Assembly (NCBI RefSeq): GCF_035083965.1
Contig: NC_089729.1
Span: forward strand, 14,310,964-14,374,963
Source: Branchiostoma lanceolatum
Lineage: Eukaryota; Chordata; Leptocardii; Amphioxiformes; Branchiostomatidae
Length of the DNA stretch: 64,000 nt
Reading direction: 5' to 3'
The translations under genes and the position numbers were made by a program. Under the pieces are notes generated by a model that worked only from the letters and a program-made list of their open reading frames with translations, did not search any database and was not told where the DNA came from. Shown in pieces: positions 27,850-40,054 of this stretch (position 1 is the stretch's first letter; every line of letters begins with the position of its first letter).

Positions 27850-27875
27850 GTTGCCATGGGTACACCCCAAGGTCA
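27850..27875 (+). promoter_or_regulatory. Promoter module of single-domain esterase at 27.9 kb
   Basis: GTTGCCATGGGTAC lies at 27850-27863 and AAGGTCA at 27869-27875, 64 bp before the ATG. The surrounding sequence has diverged from the other promoters, so retention of this pair stands out. Confidence 0.5.
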
Positions 27876-27913
27876 CATCACAAAAGGGCGTGCCGTTGAG
27901 GTCACCTACAAAC

Positions 27914-29180
27914 ATGGCGGCTCAGATCCTGCACGCAATCCTACTGGTGCTTGTTTGCTCTCTTGGTAAGTGTATGTGAGTGCCCTGGCAAAGGCTGGCA
28001 TGCATTCTTTGTCTATGATTTAAAATGTGGCCATAACACTAATTTTGCATGGTAGACACACAGAGAAATATGCGTCGTGGCTTACGTATGCATCCGATTT
28101 AAGTTGGTGGGGACTGGAACTCGGTTTGGGGCTTGATAAGACACCATTGTTACTACGTTTACACTACAGCGACGTAGCATTGCCTTGTAATACCCGCACC
28201 CCACCCCTACCCGACGAACAAAAAGGCCTGTATATATCAGCCGTGATAGCTGTTTACCTACTAGTAGTACGTGGTTTGTTCATAGGCCGACCTAATTCAC
28301 CATAACAGGTGTACTTCCAAGACTAGTTTATTGGTGAGTGAATTTAACGTAAGGCGTATAGCCAAGCCTCTAAAAATGAGTCTTATAGGTAACCAATGCC
28401 TTCCCGAGTTTGACGTTAAGCGTTGTGCCCATACACATACAACGCATTCATGCAATAGTGGATAAAACGAATGCAACTCTACTCGTATTGTCCGTGTTTT
28501 TTTTTGCGGTTCTTTGTTGGAAGTGCTGTTACGTCTGATCGATCAAATAACGTCAGCTGTGTTCCAATCACCACAGGCTTGCAAGATTACCCCTATTGAA
28601 ACGCGCTATATCTTGTAACATGAGGTGTTGACGATTGCTCGTTGCGTAAACAAAATGTTTGAATAAGATAGGGTGGGTCAAAGGTCAAAGGTCGCATGCA
28701 AGGTGGACAGGTGTACAAGGTTCACCAGTTTTCAGATATTTTACACGGGGAGACAGCCACAGTAGCGCCTATTCGATTAATTTTCAATGTGTACAAGGCA
28801 GAAAGACCAAAAATATATGTTTGTTCTAAATCATCACATAAGACAGGAAAGTAAAAAGCAATAGCATCAAAGCAAATATAAATAATGACAACTTAGCAAC
28901 AGTAATTTAAGTATGGTCAACAAGAGCATGCAGATATGATTTACACAGATCAAACTAATGTAATTTAGAATAGCAGATAAAATGCTAAACTATATTGTCA
29001 TAATTTTTTTTTCGAGAATCTGCGTTTTCTTGAGTATTATATAGAACAAAAGTTGAAACTATGTGTATATTGTGCAGAATATTTTATAATGCATAATACA
29101 CTATAGTTCCAGCACATCATACCTTAGTCATAGAATTCTAACCTTTTCGACTGATGTATTATGAGTGTTTCTCTAGCCAC

Positions 29181-29249
<69 letters not shown>

Positions 29250-32200
29250 TACTCACACACACACTGACGTAACATTAATGTTGTCGTTACTCTAAATGCA
29301 TCGACATAGGTATAGTAACAAGCCAAGATGATGGTTCAGTCGTGTCCACGGCTACTGGACAAGTCCGTGGAACAACCACCCACACAACCGACCTTCCCGA
29401 CAAACGGATCTACACTTTCCTGGGCATCCCGTACGCAGCGCCACCTGTTGGAGAACTCCGGTACCGCCCGCCCCAGCCTGCCCTCCCGTGGGAGGGGGTC
29501 AGGGATGCCGTGGATTACGGCTCTTACTGTCCCCAAAATATCTCAGAGGCTAACGAAATGGACCATCCTCTCAAGATTGGTGTGAACATGACCATGAGCG
29601 AGGACTGCCTGACAGTCAACGTCTTCACTCCAACAGTAGCAGCGGACGCCGCTTTACCGGTGAGGCTTGACAATGTACTTGTTTCTTGCAGAGAAAATTC
29701 AAAAGACGGATACAAGTGAGTGGAGGCTTTGTGGCGATGTTCTTATGTGTTTGTAGTGTTGATTTTATTTTTACTACACTGTCATTAGACTGGAAGAAAG
29801 TAATTGAGAAGATAGTGTCACCACAAAGATCAGACTTTCGAAAGTTACAGGAAGTAGAGTTCAAAGGTGGTAGAACTAGAAGTCCTTTATCAGACATGAC
29901 AGATATTCCAGGTCATGGGGTCAATGGAAGAGTCTACTTATTCACTGGGTATTGCTTTCCACCTGTCTGTTTGTGTATACGCAATATGTTTAATTTGCTA
30001 GTTAAGAAGGCCAAAAAGAAAAATCTGTTCTATCAATATTGAGTCTACGACTATTGTTTGTAGGTACTTTTATGGATTTTTGGAGGCGGCTTTGTCATGG
30101 GTTTGGGTTCTCCTCCCGGATTCGAGTCCCTTGCTGCTCACCAAGACGTCGTGGTGGTCTCCTTCAACTACCGTGTCGGTGTGCTGGGTTTCCTCAGCAC
30201 GGGAGACGAGAACATGCCGGGAAACTACGGATTCCTGGATCAGGTAAGTGATTATTGGTATCATTTCTGACGTATGTAACAGTGGATGTCACTACTGTCT
30301 ATTAGTCTTTATGTACGACCGCGATTATGTTGGTATTTCAGAGTGCTGGCTTGTATGGCAAAAATGGTGCAGTGGGATCGTTGGAGAATTGAAAGTATGC
30401 TTTGGCTAGGGTCCAAAGATGGTATAGTTCAGAGCCAATATGACTTTGTAAATACAGGAGAACGATGCGGTAATGAGAGCAATTCGTTTCCTATCATTAC
30501 AATAGATGATAAGGTACACCGTTTCTTGCTGTCTACTAGCTAACGACATGTATGTTTTCACAATGCATGCGCAGGTCCGTGCTATGGTCTGGGTGAAGGA
30601 AAACATCCGAAATTTCGGCGGAGATCCAGAAAGAGTCACCATATTTGGAGAGTCAGCAGGCGGTATCAGTATCTCCTACCATCTTCTGTCACCCCTCAGT
30701 AAAGGTCTGTTCCAGAGAGCCATCTCACAGAGTGGTACATGGAAAACATTTCCAGTCAACACCCAGCCGCTGCCAGTCGCGGAAATGTTTGCAGAAGAGG
30801 CCGGGTGCGAGGCAGAGGACACGGCAGCCATGGCGACGTGTCTGAAAGAGAAGTCCGTTGAGGAACTTTTGGAGAAACAGTACTCCTTACAGCAGAGTGT
30901 TGGTCTGTATTTCATGCCGGTGGTGGATGGGACATTTGTGACGACTGACCCCATGGACTTAATGAAGGGAGGAGAAATCAACACAGTAGATTATCTTCTT
31001 GGAGTTACTAACCACGAGTTTGGGTGGGTGATGCTACCGTATGTGAATCAGGGCGACATTTATGCTGGGATGTCCCAAGAAGAATTTGTCCAAGGAGTCG
31101 AGGCAGTGGTGACAATGGAACACCCGGTAAATATTCATTCATTTATCTAATGAATTATTCAATTGTGAAATTTGGCTATTTAGATTTTAGTATATGAAAT
31201 ATTGTCTTAGAATGGCGTGATAACTGCATTGACATGTGATAGCGATTGGCAAAAACTCGAAAACAAAACGCATTTAGTGCCTGGTGAAAGAACGGAATAG
31301 AAGGGATATTATCTCTTTTCTTTACCACAAGAAGATGCAAGAAGTCTACCTCTGTTGAAAAAATACCCCCTCTTTCTCATTTTGCCCCACAAAGCATTTC
31401 AAGATATTTTCATCTGGTGAGAAAAAAGAGATATTTCATCAAAAGAAGATGATATTGAAACAAACACATAAATATAACACTCATTGAATCATCATGTTTG
31501 GGAGGGGGCAGTAATTAGTAATATAGTTTCCTGAACTAATCAAATATGATAAATAATAAGTTCTGAATTCGTTTATGACTATTATCGGTAATATTACATA
31601 GTTATTTCAGCAATATAATGCAACGGAACAATCCTCCTTTTTTGTATATACCCATTTTGAAGATGAAGAATCCAAATCGGCCTAGATATTATTGCGAAGC
31701 TATGTCCATTTTTATTTTCTGGTCATCCGCAATATAAATTATTTTCCCCTTTTTGCTGGTGCTTCTGGTACCGCAATTATATATAGGATAATCCAAACGT
31801 GGAGAAAATGGTGGATACTATCGTTGCTACGTATCGGCATCCAACTACGCCCGACGACCCGATGGCGATTCAGCATCAGTTCTCACACGTACACGGAGAT
31901 TACACCTTTGTGGCGCCCACGATTCTGGTAGCTGATAACCATGATGGTGAGATATTCAGATACTTGGTTTTTGTATTTCTGACGCTGTATTTTTCATGTT
32001 TTCTCGTTGCATCATTTGCTACATATGAATGTGGATCTGTGAATGATCGGAATGTGTGTTTGAATGTGTTTTCGCCTTTTTTTTACCTCCGTGAAAACGG
32101 AGGTATTGTAATTAGTTGGTGTGTTTGTCTGTCTGTTTATCTTAGCGTACGTCCGCAGTTATGTGAATATTGCAGAGTGCCAGCATGAGAGGCGAATGTG

Positions 32201-33663
32201 GGGTAATAGGATACCTGGTTTGGTTCCTATGGTGTCGTAGTTGAAAGCCAGACTACACCCACAAAGTTATGCCCTCAGTAATGTCTCATGTTTACATTGG
32301 TAAAGGAAAGGAAAGTGATCTCGAACCAGTTTAGCTCAAATGAACTCAATGAACAGATGAGCTACTCTTCCACTGGTCGGGACAGAGAAGACAGACGCTA
32401 TGTACAGTATTTACAGGTTCATTGTACCGGGGAAATTCCCTGAGCTCTTTTTGACAAGCACAATGAACACTGGACCACGGCTTAACGTCCTGTCCTAACT
32501 GGTCACAGAATATAGTCGTCCAGACGATCACCCTTTGCCTGGTAACCAAACTACCGACCGGGATATATGGGTGATTTACCGGCCCAACACAAATAGGCCT
32601 TTTTTTCTGACAGCCTGTCTTCGCTGCTGGCAGTTTTAATCATCTAGCTCGTCGGGAGCGAAATACTGTGATTTAAACCAACACTGTAAAAGCTTCCCGA
32701 CGTGCTTTTATTAGCCTGGGTGGTCGGGCAACGCTCTCAACACCATAGATATACCTAGAAGTTTCCAGTGGCAATGGGATAGTTAGCAGCTACGTAATCC
32801 TATATTCTCCACCTAAGAAGTCGTATTACGAGTAGTTTCTTTAACAATGATCGTCATTTTCTGCCCTGTTCGGTAGCCGCCGGAGGCCGTGTCTTTGTCT
32901 ACGAGAACCAGTACCGTCCTTCCATACACCCGAACCGACCCGACTGGGTGGGGTGTGACCATTCTGACGACTTCTTCATGATCTCCGGACTCCCGTTCGT
33001 GGAACTCCCTGAAACTCCATTGAAGTACTCAAGACAAGACAGGGAAGTCAGCTTGAGCCTGATGGCGTACTGGGCAAATTTCGCACGAACTGGGTAAGTT
33101 TATTAAGACTTAAACTTTAACAACGTCATATATAGACAGTTTAACAGTTACACACAAAGAGAGCAAACAAAGCTAGCCTAGCCACATGTCTATCCGGAGC
33201 TGCAAGGGCTACAAGCTGGGTTTCACGGCATTGTAATTTTTTACTGAGCCCACCAGGCTTTGGTGCCGAAGGATTCCACGTTAGAAATTGCGGTATACAT
33301 GGTGCGTCTTTGTGAAATGTTTTAATATCTTGTTAACGTTTGGGATCGTCAATCACGATGATTTGCTGAACATATAGCACTCCTATATTTGAAATCTATG
33401 GTGCTTTTATGATAAAAGTTAATGTACTAAATTCTCCCTGAGGCTAATCTGGTAGGATATTTTTCAGCGATCCCTCCGACTCCACCGGCGGACCCACTGA
33501 CAGCCCCTCCCTGCCGACCTGGCCTCAGTACACACCTTACAACCCGGTCTACATGAAGCTGGACGTGGTGCCGACCACTGACGTTGGACTGAAGCCGGAC
33601 AAAGTCAAACTTTGGAATGAGATCATCCCTGACCTAGCTGCTGTGAAGAAAGATGAACTTTGA
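27914..33663 (+). CDS. Carboxylesterase, single domain, KDEL-tailed, complete
   Basis: Predicted exons: 27914-27965, 29310-29659, 30064-30243, 30575-31126, 31787-31946, 32877-33093, 33468-33663, giving 568 residues. The signal peptide begins MAAQILHAILLVLVCSL. The predicted triad is Ser221 (GESAGG), Glu342 (TNHEFGW) and His460 (CDHSDD). The Ser number equals that of human CES1, and the overall length matches single-domain CES enzymes. The oxyanion loop is FGGG instead of HGGG. It ends VKKDEL, so it is an ER-lumen enzyme. Its long introns are unrelated to those of the duplicated units, and it is the most diverged complete gene of the array. An AATAAA lies at 33980-33985. This is the only esterase here with a clear first exon, full exon set and no fusion. 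Confidence 0.92.
29182..29247. repeat. (CA)n microsatellite
   Basis: A CA run in intron 1, just before the second exon of the single-domain esterase. Confidence 0.97.
32085..32190. repeat. Fragment of an interspersed repeat
   Basis: It starts with the small hairpin CCTCCGTGAAAACGGAGG and continues with GT/CT-rich sequence. A related head (CTCCATGAAAAATGGAG) opens the repeat at 52643. Confidence 0.5.
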
Positions 33664-34839
33664 AATATTTGAATTTGTGTCACATATTTTATGAGCTGCA
33701 AAGATCTTTTTGGTGTCAACTAATAATCAGTAATTCCTGTAATGGCGATCAAAATTTCTATGAAATGTGAGGGAAGGTTTTTTTAATTTATGCATGCAAC
33801 TTACGCCCTAGGAAGTGAATAGTTTTTGTTGGCTTGTCTGTCTGAGTGTATTTGTGTGTTTCTAGATTTACGTATTACGTTAAAATAATCTATGCATTTA
33901 CTGGACTTTGCCTAGAATAGATTTGTGAAATTGATTTCTCCGTAAGATAGTTCACATCTAGATGTTGAGTATCAGATACAATAAACTTAATAATTTTATT
34001 ATTAAAATCAATTGAAAAACAAAATCTTCTCGGCTAAGATAATAACACCAGTACTGCATGTTGACTTGTTTTTGTGAACAACTCTAGCACAAAATAGGAA
34101 ATACATTTTGTGAGAAATTCTGGTCAATTTATACTATACTTGACGTGTTATTCTTTTGTATGTTTATCGCAGAACCAAAGATTGGGAAAACCTAACTTTA
34201 TAAACTTAAACATTCCAGCCATGATCCCATGAACTCTCTGTGGGTACGAAAGAGAGAAAATCAGCAATTATGATGATGCAAACGTTTTGAAGTTGGTTCA
34301 AATATGTATTGTAACAAACATTAAACAGTTGTACTCGTCATGAAACAAAATATACATCTTTAGTCTGAAAACTGCCAAAAAATCGTTTACATAATTTGAA
34401 GGCCTTATGAAAGAAAAATTCTTGGGTTATGTGCCCACACTACCCCTATGCTGAATTTCAGGCCCAAACTTGAACAGATTGGATCAAATTGACCATATAT
34501 GACATGAAGAAGATGAAGAAATAAGACCAACTGAAAATCAATGTATTTTCTTCACAAACCTATAGTGTGGAGTGAGATATAATGATAACTTTTCGCTTAC
34601 GTCATGCATGCCCAAAAAATGTGTAACAAGTCTACCTCCATGACATATTTCAGGTTAGATTCATTTCAGTGATTTTTACTTAACTTCAAGAGGAGACGAA
34701 GACGAGATCTGAAGAAACACTTCTTCAAACACTACATTTCAATGCTATTTCTTTGGTATGGAATGAGATAAACAACAATATTTCCCTTCTATTCCTGTGG
34801 TATGGAGTGAAAAATAATAATTTCAGTTCTCCTATCTAA
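33664..34839. other. Intergenic after esterase at 27.9-33.7 kb
   Basis: AT-rich. No gene or ordered repeat was seen apart from the likely polyadenylation hexamer at 33980-33985. Confidence 0.5.
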
Positions 34840-35360
34840 TACCGAAATAATGAGGGCCTTTCTCGACATATCAACTACTTTGAAACATTTTGCTGCCTTA
34901 ACGTATCTGATAACCTTGACCTTTGACCTAGCTACCTGTCGGACAGTTCTCTTGTCATGCATGACAAAATGTCATGAGTTATCCTTCCGCGTTACTATAT
35001 TACCTATACATCAATATTTGCCTGTGCATATACATTTATAAACCAACATGTCTTACTGATTGTAGACTAAGAACCTGTTGTTATTTGTCTAATTGGGTGT
35101 TTAGGGGTCAAATTTCTGCGAGGTTTATTTTCTTCAAGCGGACGGTTTTGTGACACGGCCAGGCCATTGTACGGCATAAACAAAGATTCAAGATGGCGGC
35201 AAAAGCTAGTGGACAAAAGAAAGAGATCAGTTATCGGGAACAGATGTGTGCAGGTAGGAACGAACTCAAGTCAATCATACAAGCAAATATGAACAACGAA
35301 CAACATAGATTATTATACATTCTTTAATCTATCTTTATGCAAAAATTGACGTTTGTACTT
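34840..35360 (+). repeat. Segmental copy of the IQCK promoter and first exon
   Basis: This stretch aligns by eye with about 51350-51860: the upstream AACCTTGACCTTTGACCTAGC region, the leader ATAAACAAAGATTCAAG, the exon, and about 100 bp of the following intron. It lies 16.5 kb upstream of IQCK on the same strand, between two esterase genes. Confidence 0.8.
35193..35253 (+). pseudogene. Orphan copy of IQCK exon 1
   Basis: ATG at 35193, 61 nt, with the same length, phase and GTAGG donor as IQCK exon 1 (51679-51739). It reads MAAKASGQKKEISYREQMCA against MAAKVIGEKKEISLWDQICA in IQCK. No following IQCK exon is nearby. It is either a relic or a distant alternative first exon for IQCK. Confidence 0.7.
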
Positions 35361-35404
35361 AATTATATACGGTACAAAGTTACCGGTAAAGGTTGCAAGG
35401 CCAG

Positions 35405-35450
35405 ACCAAGGACATTGTATACTATATAATGTCCTTGGCCAGACGAACTG
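35405..35450. repeat. Inverted repeat
   Basis: CCAAGGACATTGTAT...ATAATGTCCTTGG forms a short hairpin, next to GGCCAGACGAAC, which recurs in the palindrome at 35732. Confidence 0.6.
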
Positions 35451-35731
35451 CAACGTAAAAACGTCCATTTCATAGTTTTCGTACTTGCGGCAGGAAGATA
35501 GCAGAAATGAGCTCGTTCCATAGTTTCAATATTTCTGGGTTCAGGCTAAGTTGTGAACTACAAAGTCCAAACATAAACAGTTTGATACCATATGTTGCCA
35601 TCATTGCCAACAACAAACATATTTGATAAAGAACACTGTTGTCAAAACAGTGGTAAAACATCAGTATAAAACCTGATGATGCTTAAGAAACGACCGTTAC
35701 AGTTTTCAGGCAAATTACCTTTAAGATACTA

Positions 35732-35803
35732 GTAAACAAACGGTTTCGTTCGTCTGGTCTTACGAAGCTTCGTAGGGCCAGACGAACAAAACCGTTCGTT
35801 TAC
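35732..35803. repeat. 72-bp near-perfect palindrome
   Basis: The arms are 36 bp each with 32 pairing positions and centre on ACGAAG|CTTCGT. Together with the hairpin at 35405-35450 it shares the GTTCGTCTGG motif, so both may belong to one MITE. Confidence 0.75.
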
Positions 35804-36354
35804 GGCAAAAAACGTTACGAAAGGATTTCGACGGGTCCAGGTAGGTCTTCACGTTTCTCATAATCTGATGTAAAATGACATGGAATACTAACATGGCTGA
35901 AAGGCATAGGAACTGTGGACTGTGGTGTTTTTAGTGAAGATATTGGGTCCGAGAGTTACTTCCGGGTATGCTTCCGCGTCGAATGTTATGGGGCATTTGC
36001 CTAGGATTGACCCCTGTGACGCTGTGCACTATGGATGGTTACTTTGCCTTTATTGTTGGCTCTAGCATACCTAAGGTTTGTCTCTTTCTGGAAAAAATAA
36101 GTCATCGCGATTTGCCGGGGAAAAATATGATGCCTTATATTCTACGCCAAATATTGTGCATTGCTTTTGACGGGAAAACAATATTTTCCCCTTAAATTTC
36201 CTAAAATTAGAAAGGTTGGAGACACAAATCTCAGTTGGGTTTGTAGCTGGTGGGATATTGTTCCGCGATATACTAGTACATATATGTTAGTTCTTTTACT
36301 TCAGAATTCTTTCCAGAAAGAGACAGTCGCTGGACTATTAAAAGGGTGTGGAAT

Positions 36355-36468
36355 TAATCACCAAGCAGATCTAACGGTTACAAAGACCGTATCCAACCCG
36401 GGTTGCAATAAAACTCCCTTTGCCAGTTGGAAACGGTCTTTGCAACCATTAGATCTGCTTGGAGATTA
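36355..36468. mobile_element. Short hairpin MITE (CTCCAAGCAGA family)
   Basis: The ends TAATCACCAAGCAGATCTAA / TTAGATCTGCTTGGAGATTA are inverted and the arms continue through ACAAAGACCGT. It is 114 bp and non-coding. No clear target-site duplication was found. Confidence 0.7.
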
Positions 36469-36789
36469 CCTCTTAATCTATCACAGCAGCAAGAACCGGT
36501 TGGATTGAATTGGATAGATTTTTTTACATGCAGCTGTTCGGACAATGTTCCACAATTGTCATTGACATTGTCCAAATACATTGGAATTATCAAGTGTCAT
36601 TCTTTCGAGGTCTTATCATGTACATCTTAAAATATGTAGCGTGTATCCTCGACGCTTGCAGACGGCTATTTATTACCAAAGGTGTAAGTAGCCGCGTATA
36701 CCTCTACGTTGGTGTCCCCATGTGTCCCTATGAAGTCACACAGAAACACGTTTAGATGTGAGTAAAATATATCGTCCGCCATGTTGGAT

Positions 36790-36818
36790 TTTGACCTTTG
36801 ACGTCATGAATTCTAAAC
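36790..36818 (+). promoter_or_regulatory. Possible promoter of the last esterase (weak)
   Basis: TTTTGACCTTTGACGTCATG contains a reverse-strand AAGGTCA half-site joined to a CRE-like TGACGTCA, about 80-100 bp before the first exon I can place. The other esterases combine AAGGTCA with an ACGTCA tail in the same way. No X-box is present. The assignment is tentative. Confidence 0.3.
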
Positions 36819-36891
36819 CATGTAAGTTTCATTAAATGATCTTACATCACCTATGCTGTAGTCAATTTGCTTTCATTTATCCCTACTGCAG

Positions 36892-39645
36892 TCAATCCTG
36901 ATGATCGTCAAGTTGTGTCCACGGTGACAGGACAAGTCCGTGGAACAACCACCCACACAACCGACCTTCCCGACAAACCGATCTACGCTTTCCTGGGCAT
37001 CCCGTACGCAGCGCCACCTGTTGGAGAACTCCGGTACCGCCCGCCCCAGCCTGCCCTCCCGTGGGAGGGAGTCAGAGAGGCTGTGGAATATGGTTCTTAC
37101 TGTCCGCAAAATATCAGTTTCTTCAATAAGATGGATCATGACATCCCAATGGAGTTTGGAGAGAACATGACCATGAGCGAGGACTGCCTGACAGTCAACG
37201 TCTTCACTCCTACTGTAGCAGAGGATGCCGCTTTACCGGTAATTTCGACCATATCTTATTCATAGTAAAAATTATATTCAAAATACAATAATATTTTGCC
37301 ATAATGTCCTATTTCTAAACCCTAGTCAGAAGCTCCTTGAAAACACAACATAGAAACATATCTAATGATGTAAAGCCGCTAAGTCTAAGATATTTGATAT
37401 TACTGTAATTGTAGTTATTAAAAAAAAGAATATGAATATCAATGAATCTGGAAATATGTTTTCCACCATGTATGATTATGCTTATGATTAAAGCTAGGTA
37501 ACTTTCATTTGAAGGGATATGTTAGAATTATCAAAGTTTTTAACGTTGGTATAGTTTCGTCCGTCAAAAAACCTGATTGTTTGAATTTACCTCTGACAAA
37601 TGCCTAATATTCTTCACAGGTCTTGTTGTGGATCCATGGAGGAGGCCTGATGTACACCATGGGGTCACCTCCTGGATGGGAGTCTCTTGCTGCTCACCAA
37701 GACGTCGTGGTGGTCTCCTTCAACTACCGTCTCGGTGTGCTGGGTTTCCTCAGCACGGGAGACGAGAACATGCCGGGAAACTACGGATTCCTGGATCAGG
37801 TCAGTGGCATAAACGGCAGAGATGATAATTATTGTTCTTAAAAAAATCACGTCTTTATTACTTAGTTTATGTACGATAAGTTGATATTCTTGCTTTACAG
37901 GTCCGTGCCATGGAATGGGTGAAGGAAAACATACGAAATTTTGGTGGGGATCCAGAAAGAGTCACCATATTTGGAGAGTCAGCAGGCGGTGTCAGCATCT
38001 CCTACCATCTTCTGTCACCCCTCAGTCTGTTCCAGAGAGCCATCTCACAGAGTGGTACATGGAAGCTACTTCCAGTCAACCCTCAGCCACTCGCAATCAC
38101 CAAGAGGCTTGCAGAAAAGGCCGGTTGCGAGGCGGAAGACACGGCAGGTATAACTACCTGTCTAAGAAAGCTCTCAGCTGAGGAACTCTTAGAGTTATTC
38201 GGGACCTTAGGGCAGATGTATTTTACGCCGGTGGTAGATGGGACATTTCTGACGAATGACCCCGCGGATCTGATGGAGAAAGGAAAAATCAACACAGCAG
38301 ATTATCTTATTGGTGTCAACAACCACGAGATGGGATGGGCGCAGCTGTCGGTGTTCATCAAAGGGAATCTTCGTGCGGGCATATCCCAAGAGCAGTTTGT
38401 CAAACTAGTGAAGACATCAATGTCATTTACCCATCCGGTGAGCACGCTACGCGTTTAACACTGACGTTGTAATATCTGGCGAATATACAACGTTTTACAT
38501 AACAGGAATTTTTTTGTTAATGGCATTGGGTGACTATGAGGGACGGGGGACGCTATAGGCTGCTTCCCATACGTGTCTGGAAGAGCACGTGATATAAGTG
38601 AATGATCATTCGAATCTGATGAAGACTGACATCTCTTCACTGTGTTAGAACGCATTCTTAAAGTAGCTTACGGTTCACAATACACTGAGAAGTAATCATC
38701 ATGTTTACTTTTCCATTTGGTATCACGCTCAGGGCAATCCAAACTCGGACAAAATGGTGGACACCATCGTCGCTGAGTATCGGCACCCGACTACACCCGA
38801 CGACCCGCCAGTGATCCTGAACCAGTTTTCACACGTGATTGGAGATTCCACATTTGTAGCACCTACAGTGTTTGTTGCAGAAAAGCATACCGGTAAATAG
38901 CATTTGGATACCTGCGCTTTTGTATCACGATTATACGCATTGTATTTGTGTGCGCACATTTCAATTATCTTTCATAGATGATTATATGTTCAATCCAGTG
39001 AGATACCGATGTTTCTACGGTTTAGCATGATATATATTATTAGCATTTCATAAATGTTGTTAACTTTTCTTAATCCTGCTTGACAGATGCCGGTGCTCGT
39101 GTCTTCCTGTACGAGAACCAGTACCGACCTTCCATCCACCCGAACAGACCCGACTGGGTGGGATGTGACCATGCTGACGACCTTTTCATGATTTGGGGAC
39201 TCCCGTTCTTAAAGGGACCTGTCAAAGCCCTTAACTACACTAAAGATGACAAGGAGTTTAGCCTCAACATGATGGCGTACTGGGCAAACTTCGCACGAAC
39301 TGGGTACAGAAAGCTGGCTCCTTTATACACAAAGTTATCATGTCAAGTCAAGTAGCCTGTTTTGAGTCGACATCTATCAATATCCTGTTATCATTTATGT
39401 TCTTGGTACTTCGAGTTTTAACCTAACTACATTTAATGATCTATTACAGCGATCCCTCCGACTCCACCGGCGGACCCACTGACAGCCCCTCCCTGCCGAC
39501 CTGGCCTCAGTACACACCTGACAACCCGGTCTACATGAAGCTGGACGTGGTGCCGACCACTGACGTTGGGCTGAAGTCTGAGAAAATGAAACTTTGGAAC
39601 GAGATCATTCCACAGCTAGCTGCTGTGAAGAAAGATAAACTTTGA
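36892..39645 (+). CDS. Carboxylesterase, single domain, ending KDKL; first exon not placed
   Basis: Exons: 36892-37238, 37620-37799, 37901-38437, 38733-38892, 39087-39303, 39450-39645, giving 544 residues after the signal exon. The triad is complete: Ser in GESAGG, Glu in NNHEMGW, His in CDHADD, with an HGGG oxyanion loop. Two codons (Lys-Gly) present in all paralogues are missing after SPLS. The C terminus is KKDKL: one base change (GAA to AAA) relative to KKDEL, which should weaken or abolish ER retrieval. Exon 2 starts in phase 1, so a signal exon must exist upstream. MNSKP at 36807-36822 has a phase-1 GTAAGT donor but no hydrophobic stretch. The gene is probably functional but could lack a signal peptide. 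Confidence 0.82.
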
Positions 39646-39708
39646 AATTTGACACTTTATATCATATATTTCATGAGCTGCAAGTGTTTGACTTTTATTG
39701 ACTTGTAA

Positions 39709-40054
39709 TTATGAACAAAGGAATTAAACTTTACGTCCAACACAAGAATGAATTGGGACTTACCCAAACTTTCGGCTCACTCTGTCAACTTTGTTCACGG
39801 AATGGACCCGTCTACTCATGGAACGTGACATCAGAGACACGTGACCGTAGTAGCGGGTCATACGTACCAAATAACTTTTGTCGCCCCCCGTCTCTGTTCA
39901 AGGTAGGCCTGTAGGCTCTAATGTAGACCGCCTTCTTTACTCTTCTTGCAAAGAAATCCGGTTCCGAATCAAGGTTGACGGGAACAGCCGAAAATTTGGG
40001 TAAGTCCCAATTCATTCTTGTGTTGGAGGTAAAGTTTAATTCCTTTGTTCATAA
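39709..40054. mobile_element. Harbinger-like MITE with long terminal inverted repeats
   Basis: Inverted arms of about 60-70 bp begin TTATGAACAAAGGAATTAAA and are flanked by the direct repeat TAA (39706-39708 and 40055-40057). A 3-bp TWA target duplication is typical of PIF/Harbinger elements. It is 346 bp, non-coding, and lies 60 bp after the last esterase. Confidence 0.75.

Noticed and set aside
29686-30042. 118-codon plus-strand frame in intron 2 of the 27.9 kb esterase
   Set aside because: It lies wholly between a good donor (29660) and acceptor (30063), has no recognisable similarity, and is in another frame from the esterase.
35968-36195. Candidate signal exon for the last esterase (MLPRRMLWGICLGL)
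   Set aside because: It looks like a signal peptide, but the nearest donor leaves phase 0 while the acceptor at 36892 needs phase 1.
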